The notes beneath the pieces are model-generated. The model saw nothing but the letters and a program-made list of their open reading frames with translations. It searched no databases and was not told the DNA's origin. A stretch of DNA of 64,000 nucleotides from Niameybacter massiliensis. GTDB lineage: Bacteria; Bacillota; Clostridia; Lachnospirales; Cellulosilyticaceae. Where the stretch lies: positions 385,001-449,000 of the forward strand of contig NZ_LN875035.1 of assembly GCF_001282685.1 (NCBI RefSeq), written 5' to 3'. The translations under genes and the position numbers were made by a program. Below, one piece after another: positions 16,622 to 25,800 of this stretch. The stretch's first letter is position 1. Every line of letters begins with the position of its first letter.

Positions 16622-17932
16622 TTATTTAACCGCATCTACAGCTGCTTGTGTATCTTTAGCTGCTTGTTCTGGTGTCTTACTAAGTGTAAGCACTTCTTGG
16701 AATCCTTTTTGGATTGCTGATGAGTATGATGGCCAAACTGCTGATGGTCCACGTGGAATAGAGGTTTCAAGTTGTGTAATAAATGCTGCTTGAACAGGAT
16801 CGTTAGTCCAGTAACCATCTTTTGCTGCTTCTGTTTTTGGAGGGAATGAACCATATTGTTTCATCGCTTCTACCATCACATTGGTTTGATCATAATATTC
16901 TAAGAAGGCTACTGCTCCACCTACATCGTCTTTATTTACAACACCCATGTTTTCTCCACCTAAGATAGATGTTGCTTGACCTGATGATGCATCTTTTTTA
17001 GGTAATACGGTTACACCATAGTTTAAGTCTGGTGCATTAGCTTCAATACCTGGTATTTGCCATGGTCCATTTTGTTGCATTGCTAAGTTGCCTGCCATAA
17101 AGTTGTTATTTACATCAGATTGTGTCCAGTTTACACATTCTTTTGTCCATGATCCATCACTGATCATCTCTTGCATAAGTTTGTAAGCATCTACACCTGA
17201 TTCAATATCTGTATAGCTTCCACCTGCTGTATAAAGCCATTGTAAGCATTGGAAGGTTCCTTCATCTGTGTTAGTTCCTGCATTACCAAATCCGAAAACA
17301 CCATTTTTAGTAAGGGTTTTTGCCATGCCCTTAAACTCATCCCATGTGGTGTTTTCATCTGGATAACTAAGACCTGCTTCATCAAACATATCTTTGTTAT
17401 AGAAAAGGGCTGTACAGTTGGTTGCAAATGGAATACCATAATGTTTGCCATCCATCATTGTAGATTCTAATGGCCCTTGAATATATTCATCCCACTTAAT
17501 ATCAGAAGCCTCATCTGTAATATCTGCAAATAATCCAAGAGAAATGAAGGATGCCATACCACAACCATCTAAGATAACAATGTCAGGTAACTCACCTGAT
17601 GCAATCCCTAATGTTAATTGTTTTTCATAGTCTGCAAAAGGAACATACACATGAGAAGCTGTAAATGCCTCTTGAGAACTATTAAAACCATCAATTAATG
17701 TTTGCATCATGGCTTTTTGTGCATCTGTTTCAAAGTAGTCCCAGATCACAACTTCTTTCTTTTCCTTAGGTGTTTCTTTAGGTGTTTTGGCTGATTCTGT
17801 ATTGGTTTGTGTCGTTGTAGATGTTTGATTGTCTGAAGTGCCACTTGAAGCGGTTTGCTGTGAGCATCCTACCCCCATGCTACTTATGAGTAATGTGGTA
17901 ATCAAAAAGGCTATTGCTTTCTTCATCTTCAT
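16622..17932 (-). CDS. ABC transporter sugar-binding lipoprotein (family 1)
   Basis: A 436-residue exported protein. Signal peptide with lipobox SMGVGC and lipidated Cys23, a Thr/Lys/Glu-rich linker (24-60), then a bilobal sugar-binding fold. It contains the motif GELPDIVILDGCGMASFI, AGLSYPDENTTWDEFKGMAK and FMAGNLAMQQNGPW, all typical of CUT1 binding proteins. It delivers an oligosaccharide to the two downstream permeases, probably an arabinobiose or related product. RBS GGGGG. An inverted repeat overlaps the region just upstream of the start. Confidence 0.92.
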   Translation of the reverse strand: MKMKKAIAFLITTLLISSMGVGCSQQTASSGTSDNQTSTTTQTNTESAKTPKETPKEKKEVVIWDYFETDAQKAMMQTLIDGFNSSQEAFTASHVYVPFADYEKQLTLGIASGELPDIVILDGCGMASFISLGLFADITDEASDIKWDEYIQGPLESTMMDGKHYGIPFATNCTALFYNKDMFDEAGLSYPDENTTWDEFKGMAKTLTKNGVFGFGNAGTNTDEGTFQCLQWLYTAGGSYTDIESGVDAYKLMQEMISDGSWTKECVNWTQSDVNNNFMAGNLAMQQNGPWQIPGIEANAPDLNYGVTVLPKKDASSGQATSILGGENMGVVNKDDVGGAVAFLEYYDQTNVMVEAMKQYGSFPPKTEAAKDGYWTNDPVQAAFITQLETSIPRGPSAVWPSYSSAIQKGFQEVLTLSKTPEQAAKDTQAAVDAVK

Positions 17933-17940
17933 AAAAAGAT

Positions 17941-17993
17941 CCCCCTTGTAATAAATTTATCTCTCTTGCTTTGATAAGTTTATTATAAGGGGG
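17941..17993. promoter_or_regulatory. 15-bp inverted repeat upstream of the binding-protein gene
   Basis: CCCCCTTGTAATAAA (17941-17955) and TTTATTATAAGGGGG (17979-17993) are inverted with one mismatch and 23 bases between. On the minus strand the near arm includes the RBS (AAGGGGG) and the far arm includes a TATAAT. It could be an operator for the AraC-type regulator or an RBS-masking structure. Which it is cannot be told from sequence. Confidence 0.45.
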
Positions 17994-18050
17994 ATTATTT
18001 TTAGCTTAAACTCTAAATATTTAAGATAGGTGGAATATATTCATATGAAT

Positions 18051-19256
18051 TTATTGTAAGTGTAAAGCTGCAGCATCTACGGTCATTTCGCCAGTAAATA
18101 GACCATAAATACTTTCTGAAAGCTTGCCTGAAATCCCTTTCCAATTGCTAAAGGATGTTCTAGAAATACAGTCATCCATCTGCTCAACAAAGACTTGATA
18201 CATCTCATTCTTATCAGCGAATGCTTTTGCTTCTTCTTTACTTGGAGGCAATACACTGGCCTTTTGGGATACACGTTGCATGACTTCTGGACGTCTATAG
18301 TAGTCTAAAAAGGTCAGTGCACCTTCCACGTTTTTTTCTTTTAAAATACATAAGTTTTCTCCACCTGTCAGCATTAAGCTCACTTCTTGAATAGGTAGGC
18401 GTACAATACCATACTCTACATTGGCTTCTTCAAGCATAGGTAAGACCCAAGGTCCATTTTCCATCATAGCAGCTTGACCTTCTATAAACTTTCTTGCCAC
18501 ATCATTTTGAGACCAATTAATACAGTTAATATCCATATAGGCTTCTTCTACTAATGTGTGAATTAGTTCAAAGGCCTCTTTTGTTTTTTCCCCTCCTAAT
18601 GCTTCAATATCTTCTCCTGTAGACAAAATCCAAGGTAACATTTGAAACAGGGACTGTTCACCTGCTATAGCTGACATAGCAAATCCATAGCGGTCTTCAG
18701 TAGTTAATGCTTCTGCACATGCTATAAATTCCTCCCACGTACTTGGCGGTGTCAGCCCCTCTGCCTCAAAGTCCTCTTTGTTATAAATAAGTGCTAAGTT
18801 ATTACAACAAAAAGGTAATCCATAATATTTACCCTCATGTTCTACAGACTGCCATACATTTTCATAATACGTGCTTGTAATATCTTCTGCTTCAAAGTAA
18901 TCATTCAGTTCTTCAAAAATGCCCAGTTGAATATAAGCTGGCATATCTGGATTATCGATAATCACCAAGTCAGGCAATTCATTTTCTGTTACGCCCATGG
19001 CTAACCTTTTGCTGAAATCGGTCATAGGCACATACACCCAGCTGAGTAGGTAGTCTTCTTGTATTGTATTAAATTCTTCGATTAATAAATCTAAACTCTC
19101 TTTTTGTGCTTGTGTTTCATAATAAGACCATAATACAAGCTTCTCTCTTTGAGGCTCTGGTGTAACAACTTCAATGTCTTTGGCTGTGGTACATCCTACT
19201 AAAAATATGGATAAAAACAAACTCATTTTCATGATCTTCCTTGTCTGCTTAAACAT
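18051..19256 (-). CDS. Second sugar-binding lipoprotein, in the regulator operon
   Basis: A 401-residue lipoprotein with lipobox FLVGC (Cys22). It is clearly paralogous to the 16622 protein: shared LVLWSYYETQAQKE / VVIWDYFETDAQKA, ENELPDLVIIDNPDMPAYIQLG / SGELPDIVILDGCGMASFISLG, and CINWSQNDVARKF / CVNWTQSDVNNNF. It is the third gene of a histidine kinase-regulator-binding protein operon, 11 bp after the regulator, and has no permease pair of its own. It may present ligand to the sensor kinase or give the importer a second specificity. Confidence 0.88.
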   Translation of the reverse strand: MFKQTRKIMKMSLFLSIFLVGCTTAKDIEVVTPEPQREKLVLWSYYETQAQKESLDLLIEEFNTIQEDYLLSWVYVPMTDFSKRLAMGVTENELPDLVIIDNPDMPAYIQLGIFEELNDYFEAEDITSTYYENVWQSVEHEGKYYGLPFCCNNLALIYNKEDFEAEGLTPPSTWEEFIACAEALTTEDRYGFAMSAIAGEQSLFQMLPWILSTGEDIEALGGEKTKEAFELIHTLVEEAYMDINCINWSQNDVARKFIEGQAAMMENGPWVLPMLEEANVEYGIVRLPIQEVSLMLTGGENLCILKEKNVEGALTFLDYYRRPEVMQRVSQKASVLPPSKEEAKAFADKNEMYQVFVEQMDDCISRTSFSNWKGISGKLSESIYGLFTGEMTVDAAALHLQ

Positions 19257-19267
19257 ATTCTTCCCCC

Positions 19268-20785
19268 TTATTGCTTTTGTCGAAACTCCTTAGGTGAAAT
19301 CCCTTGTACTTCTTTGAAAACACGCATAAAGTATTTAGCATCACTGTAGCCTACAGCTTCTGCTATTTCATAGATTTTTAAATCTGTTCCTTTTAATAAA
19401 CGCTTTGCATGACTGATACGAAACTGCTTTAGAAAGTTAGAAAAATTAATATTCATTTCCCTATTAAAAAGTGTACTTAAGTACTCTGGTGTCAACTCCA
19501 TTTTCCTTGCCACTTCTTCAAGGGTAATCCCTTCATTATAATGATCACGTATGTAGTTGATGACTTTTAAAATGGTGTAGTTACGAATATCCTCCTTTTT
19601 CTCGTGTACATTTTGCATACTGTTTAATAAATCCATAAAGAGTTGTTGAAGCTCATTTCTTGTATAAACCTCTCCAACACGTTTTAACAAGCTCATACTT
19701 TGAATCTGATCATAAAGCTTTTTATCTATTTCTTGTACCATATGTATGATAAAAGTAATCATCTTAATATAATTATTTCTAATTTCCTCAGGAGACATTA
19801 AGTGCTGCTCAAAATAATCATAAAAAATTTCTGCTAAATCAGGCAGGTTCTCTAATTCACCTTTACAAATGGCCACTTTAAATTTATTTTCTATTTCTAT
19901 TGGATAGCTGTACTTCTTGAGTGTAGTGTGTGCGTGCACATTTTGCTTTAATAGATGATCATTCCCATAGGTCAAACTTAAATTTAATAGAGACTGAATA
20001 CTTTGGAAGACTTCACTTAACTTTTCAAGGGTATCAAACTGCTCTACCGCCCACGCTGGTTGATATTTTTGTTCTCTATAAGGCTTAATCATATGCTGTA
20101 TAAAATAGGATTCCCATCCCTCTAAGTCTTCTTCTCCTACGACTAAACAAACAAATTGCTGCAACGTTTCTACAAAGAAGGTATAGCATTGACATTCAGG
20201 ATAACGCCCTATAATAGAGGGCATCCATTCCTTAAAGTGATTTTTATAGGCTACAGGTGCACTTCCCGTATACCCTACATATAGTCTATAGTGCCAGTCC
20301 TCCTTTAATGCCATTAAATGTTTGAGCTTGTGGTAACTTTCTGCTTCATCTTCGCTACTTCCAAGGATAATGTCACGAATAATACTTTCACACGATCCTT
20401 GTAGCATTTTATTTTCTTTTTCAATCTCCCCTTCCATACGATTTAAAAGATTCATCACTTCTTCCGGCCCAATAGGTTTTAATAAATAATCCTTTACACC
20501 TAAACTGATAGCCTTTTTGGCATAGTCAAATTCGGAATACCCAGTTAAAATAACAGCTCGGCTCGGTACTTTTTCCTCTTTTAGTTGGGTTAACATCTCT
20601 AGTCCATCCATAACAGGCATACGTATATCTGTCATGATTAAATCTGGCTTATATCTTAAACTCAGTTCTATGCCCTCTTTTCCATTTTTTGCTTCCCCTA
20701 TAACTGTATGGTCAGTCTTGTGACTGATTAGCCTTGCTATACCTTCTCTTATTTTCACTTCATCTTCTACTATTAGTATGCGCAT
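19268..20785 (-). CDS. YesN-type response regulator, AraC output
   Basis: A 505-residue cytoplasmic regulator. Receiver domain 1-120 with acid pocket IVEDE, phospho-acceptor Asp53 in LIMTDIRMP and YLLKPIGPEE (Lys near 105). A helical middle region of about 250 residues follows. The C-terminal AraC DNA-binding domain (about 405-505) has two helix-turn-helices and ends VGYSDAKYFMRVFKEVQGIS then PKEFR. It sits 2 bp after the kinase gene. It most likely activates the arabinoside-use genes on both sides in response to extracellular sugar. Confidence 0.93.
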   Translation of the reverse strand: MRILIVEDEVKIREGIARLISHKTDHTVIGEAKNGKEGIELSLRYKPDLIMTDIRMPVMDGLEMLTQLKEEKVPSRAVILTGYSEFDYAKKAISLGVKDYLLKPIGPEEVMNLLNRMEGEIEKENKMLQGSCESIIRDIILGSSEDEAESYHKLKHLMALKEDWHYRLYVGYTGSAPVAYKNHFKEWMPSIIGRYPECQCYTFFVETLQQFVCLVVGEEDLEGWESYFIQHMIKPYREQKYQPAWAVEQFDTLEKLSEVFQSIQSLLNLSLTYGNDHLLKQNVHAHTTLKKYSYPIEIENKFKVAICKGELENLPDLAEIFYDYFEQHLMSPEEIRNNYIKMITFIIHMVQEIDKKLYDQIQSMSLLKRVGEVYTRNELQQLFMDLLNSMQNVHEKKEDIRNYTILKVINYIRDHYNEGITLEEVARKMELTPEYLSTLFNREMNINFSNFLKQFRISHAKRLLKGTDLKIYEIAEAVGYSDAKYFMRVFKEVQGISPKEFRQKQ

Positions 20786-20787
20786 CT

Positions 20788-22605
20788 CTACACCTCTTCA
20801 AAAGGAAGTTCTAATACAATGACTGTACCCATATCTGGTATACTCTTTACATTCCAACTTGCCTTATTGCCATAATACATATACATTCTTGAAAAAGCAT
20901 TTTGTACCCCTATACCTTCTTGTTTATCTTTAATCATTTCTTCAATATTGTTATATAAGTCCACTTGCTCCTTGGACATGCCATGTCCATTATCTTCTAT
21001 AATGATTTGGATGGTTTTGCGTGTCTTACTCATTAAAATATCAATATGTAGTACGCCCCCTTGTTCTATGCCTTTAAACCCATGGATAATAGTATTTTCC
21101 ACAAAAGGTTGGAGTAATAATTTATGAATCTTCACTTGTTTTGTTTCTTCTTCTATGTTGAGCACCCATTCAAAAACATTATTAAAACGCATTTTTTGTA
21201 AGCTTAAATATTTCTCTAACCAATCTACAACACCTTCAATGGTTACCATCTGATTACTTTTATTCACACTATAGCGTAAAATAACCCCTAGATTTCTGAT
21301 CATTGTACTGATTTCATATTCATCTTTTTCAATGGCCATCCAGTTAATTGAGTCTAAAGTATTATATAAAAAATGGGGATTAATTTGAGCTTCTAATGCA
21401 CGGATTTCAGCATTCTTTTGTTTATCCGTAGCTATTTTCACCTCTTCAATCAAGCCTTTTACCTTTGTGGTCATAATGTTAAAGGTTTGAGCAATATGAC
21501 CAATTTCATCCTCACTCTCTACAGGTACAACAACTTCTAAATTGCCTTCTTGAACTTGTTCCATACCCTTCACTACATTTTTAATAGACTTATCAATCTG
21601 TTTAACAGCAATTGTAATTAACCCGCCTGCAAATAATAATCCTATAAATCCCATAATTACATATATACTTTGAGATCTTTTTACATCTTTTAAAACATAA
21701 TCTTTGTCGTAGACATTATAGTAGGTCCAACCTGTTGTTTGATCTACATAAGCATTCACAACCATATCCTGTTTTTCAAAATAGCCACTAGATTGTACCA
21801 GTGCTTCAATATCCTTTTCAGCATCCATCTGATAACCATTAAAATCTAAGTTAGGATAGGAGACCACTCGCCCTGTGGGATCTACAATAAAATGAATACG
21901 ATGGCTGACTTCGCCCGCTCCCCTTTCACCTTCACTACAAATGGTATTGAGAATACTTGAATCAATACTAATAATAGCCGTCCCAATGGCACCTTTGTTT
22001 AAATCATTAAGGTCAAAGATCTGTTTAGAAAGATGAAATAAATAGACTGGTTTACCATTATCATCATACTTCTCGGTTGGGGTTAAAATAATCCCTACCT
22101 TATCTTTCGCATTTAAATAAGGGGCTTGTTCATAAATATTTAAGCCTCTCCATACATTGCTGACAGCAGAACCTGTCTGATAGTCATAAATAACAGGCCC
22201 ACCCTCATTAGAGATAATACTTATACTTCTCATTCCTAAATCTGAATGATTATACTGCTTAAGCCTATTGTTAATATAGTTATAGGCTACAGCTTTACTA
22301 TTAGGTTCATTACTGTTGTAACGACCAATATACTCAATAACTTCATCATCTGCATTAATCTGAAGGAGTATAGTATTATAAGTATCTAGAGTAAGTTTGA
22401 CACGTTCCGCCATCTGCCTTAAATTTTGTACAGCTAATTCATTAATCTGCCGTGTCATATTATTGGCGTTGATATTATACGAAATACTTATAATCCCCCA
22501 GATTGGAATCACTACTCCAATAACAAAAGCAAAAGACATCTTAGTTTGTATCTTCCAGTTATGATACGCTTTTACATAAGATTTTTTTATAGTTTTTCTC
22601 TTCAA
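20788..22605 (-). CDS. YesM-type sensor histidine kinase
   Basis: A 605-residue membrane sensor. It has an N-terminal helix (about 24-46), an extracellular Cache-like sensor (about 47-305), a second helix (about 310-330) and a HAMP domain with VVKGMEQVQEGNLEVVVP. The His_kinase region has ALEAQINPHFLYNTLDSINW (phospho-His411), and the ATPase lobe has LLLQPFVENTIIHGFK and DNGHGMS. The start is TTG with AGGGGG eight bases upstream. It forms a translationally linked pair with the YesN-type regulator and probably senses the imported arabinoside, directly or through the lipoprotein at 18051. Confidence 0.93.
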   Translation of the reverse strand: MKRKTIKKSYVKAYHNWKIQTKMSFAFVIGVVIPIWGIISISYNINANNMTRQINELAVQNLRQMAERVKLTLDTYNTILLQINADDEVIEYIGRYNSNEPNSKAVAYNYINNRLKQYNHSDLGMRSISIISNEGGPVIYDYQTGSAVSNVWRGLNIYEQAPYLNAKDKVGIILTPTEKYDDNGKPVYLFHLSKQIFDLNDLNKGAIGTAIISIDSSILNTICSEGERGAGEVSHRIHFIVDPTGRVVSYPNLDFNGYQMDAEKDIEALVQSSGYFEKQDMVVNAYVDQTTGWTYYNVYDKDYVLKDVKRSQSIYVIMGFIGLLFAGGLITIAVKQIDKSIKNVVKGMEQVQEGNLEVVVPVESEDEIGHIAQTFNIMTTKVKGLIEEVKIATDKQKNAEIRALEAQINPHFLYNTLDSINWMAIEKDEYEISTMIRNLGVILRYSVNKSNQMVTIEGVVDWLEKYLSLQKMRFNNVFEWVLNIEEETKQVKIHKLLLQPFVENTIIHGFKGIEQGGVLHIDILMSKTRKTIQIIIEDNGHGMSKEQVDLYNNIEEMIKDKQEGIGVQNAFSRMYMYYGNKASWNVKSIPDMGTVIVLELPFEEV

Positions 22606-22753
22606 GTCCGTTTCCCCCTACCTTATTTATTGTATCCTTAGATTTGTAATTTTTCAATTATTTTATAATATTTTTCACAAAATAGATATTTGATTTTTAT
22701 TTAACATTATGCAACATTACTGTCTTTCTAAGACCATCTACCCCTATACCAAA

Positions 22754-22796
22754 TAAAAACTGTTGCATCCCTATTCTTAGAGATGCAACAGTTTAA
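22754..22796 (-). terminator. Terminator of the large surface-enzyme gene
   Basis: AAACTGTTGCATC (22757-22769) and GATGCAACAGTTT (22782-22794) form a perfect 13-bp stem, followed on the minus strand by TTTATTTGG. Confidence 0.8.
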
Positions 22797-22801
22797 AGTA
22801 A

Positions 22802-25800
22802 TTATTTAAGTTGTTCTATCATCTTGTAAAGTATACTACAAGCTTCTGCCCTTGTTACGACTTGAGTAGGATTAAAGCAATCTCCTTCTAAAATACCAAG
22901 TCCTTTTAATTTCTGCACAGCTTCTTTTGCATAATCTGCAATAGCTGTTTCATCTTGATAAGCTTCTACTTGTTTTTCATCAAATAGGGTCTGATCAAAA
23001 CATACTAATGTATTATAGACCATAACAGCCATTTCTTGTTTTGTAATGGTATCACCTAAACCAAATTGTGTTTGTGACTTTCCATTGATAATCCCTTGAG
23101 CTTTAGCTGCTACAATGGCTTCATAAGCCCAATGATCTTGACTTACATCTGTAAAGTTGACTGTTTTGCCTGTTACATCAAACTGGAAGATTCTATGAAC
23201 CATAGTCAAGAACTGCTCTCTTGTTACATGATTTGCTGGTGCAAAGGTTGTTGTGGTTAAACCTGTAACAACACCTCTTGCAACTAATTCACAAATCCCA
23301 TCTTTTTCTTTCAATGTATCAATATCTGTAAAAGTATGCTCTACTTTTTCTTTAAATACTATAGGTTGAAGATCTTTAAGTACAACTTTCATTGTTTGAG
23401 TAGATGAATTATAAAGACTTAAGGCAATAGTCCTATTCTCTTGAACACACACACTATTTGCTAAATCTATATTCACATCATTTGCTTTAATTTCTACAAT
23501 AATAGGTTTTGCAAAGGAATAAACCATACGGCCATCTTTCTTAAGTTGAAGCTTAAAGCCTTCTTCCATCTCTACTAATTCTAATTGAATTAGACTACCT
23601 ATATTTTCACCTTTAAGCTGTTCAACAGACTTCTCATTAAGGGTTACAGTATAATGTCGCCCTACACTTTGAACGACTTTACTTGTAGAAGTTTGTGTTT
23701 TATTTGGCTTACTACTTGGTCTAGATATAGAAGGTTCTTCTGGTTCTGGTGTTGGATCTGGATCCGGTGTTGGGTCTGGATCCGGTGTTGGGTCTGGATC
23801 TGGTGTTGGGTCTGGATCTGGTGTTGGGTCTGGATCTGGCGTTGGGTCTGGATCTGGCGTTGGGTCTGGATCTGGCGTTGGATCTGGATCTGGGTCTGGC
23901 TCTGGTGTCTGTGCCTGAACTGTGATAACAGCTTTTGCCTTAAGTGGTGTGATCGCCTCACCTGCTATGGTAAAGTGAACAGTTCCTGCTACCTCAAATG
24001 TTCCAGATGTCATCAATTTTTCGTCATCATATGCATCCCAAACAACCTGATTACTTACATTATCTCGTGAACCGTCATTATAAAGTACTTCTACATGTTG
24101 AGGAAGCTCTAAAGTTCCACCAACTGGTACTGTAATATTTACTGTCTCAATGGTATTTGCCATCACATTATTATGTGTTCTTACATAGACTGTTGCATCC
24201 ACAAGTTTATTGCTTCCTAGTACACTACCTTTAATATTAAAGCTACCATCTTTAGATAATTTATCTTCACTTATTTCTGGCCATGTTACTTTTGCTGTAT
24301 GTTTAAGTCCATTCCCTAAGGTCATCTCAACTGTTTCTGGAAGCTTAGGTTGTTCACCTACTAAAGTTGTCACTTTAAATGAAGGCATTTTTTCAACAGG
24401 TGTTGCAAATACTCTCCATTCAGAAATTCCAGTCCAAGCTGTATCTGGTTTATAGATTACAACGCGCATTGCATTGGTTACTACAGGTTCAAAAGTTGTT
24501 GTATTGTATTTACCTCTTGAAATACTATACCCTTCTGCATGAGGTACTGGTTTCCACTCACCTGTTTCCATATCTTTGTATTCATAGACATAAGCTTTAG
24601 GAAGTAAGATTCCTCCACCATCATAGAACCAAAACATTTCTGTTTTACTTATTACTACCGGCTCTGCCCATGTATATTGTACCCATTGAGATGCACCACT
24701 TACAGCCCAGTTACCGTATTGGCCAGCCCCTGTTGAGTTAAGAGGATCTTTACCATCATTAACAGCTGATACGCTTTCCCATGGTGAACAGTAGGACGTA
24801 GATGGTGTAGCTTCTAATGCTACATTCACTTCATCAGGTGTTCCTATCGCTTCTACTTCAATACGTTTAACTGTTTCAAGATCTCCATCACTTACTACAA
24901 CTTCAAGGATATATTTACCTTCTTCAGTAAAGTCTGCAACGGTTTCAAATACATTTTTACTTTCAAATGCTATTTCACCAGGCCCTTCTACTTTGCTCCA
25001 ATTTGTTGTAAGGATACCTGATGGTAAAGCATCATCTTTTACTTCTGTTATCAGTACAGTTCTCAATGTTTTTCTATTATTAAGATCTTCATATGCAACA
25101 ACTTCTGGTGCCTTATTAACAGCTGTTGGCGCTTCAACAGGTGTATTAAATACTTGGATTTCCTTTAACCCAACTGCATAACCTGGTTTCACCTTCATCA
25201 CGACACGTAATTTTTGTGTTGAAATAGTGGGGAACTCTACATGGTTGTAATTGGCTTGTAACTGAGACTTGTATTGGTCAGGTACAACAGACCAATTCGA
25301 ACCATCCCAGTATTCTAAGTAATACATATAAGGCTCACAGTAATTATTTTCATTTTTATCACTATAGAAATAAAGTTTAACGTCATTCATTGTTTGTGTA
25401 CTACCAAAATCTAATTCAAACCATTCTTCACTATGGGTTGAGCCTTTAGTTCCCCAGATTGGTACATCTACAACAAACTTACTCTTACTGGAGTTAATAC
25501 CACTTACACTAAAACCATTAACTGCATAGTCTAGTCTTGTTTTAGGTGCAATATAAGATGCAGATGGTGTTGCCTGAAGTGCTAAATTCTTACAGCTACC
25601 TGTATCCTCTGTTACATCAACTGCTGCTTTTTGGAACATCTCTACAACTCTTTCTTCTGTTAATTCTACACTTGCAGCATCTTTCATCGTATTCATTGGC
25701 TCATTCACAATGACTTGTGGTTTTGCTTTTCTTTCTGCTTCTACTAACTCTATAAGTTCAAGTGCTTCTTCGGGGATTGTTTCATCTTCTACTTCTTCCC

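Noticed and set aside
23654-24070. Trp-rich plus-strand frame
   Set aside because: Antisense reading of the PDPT repeat, which removes stops by chance.
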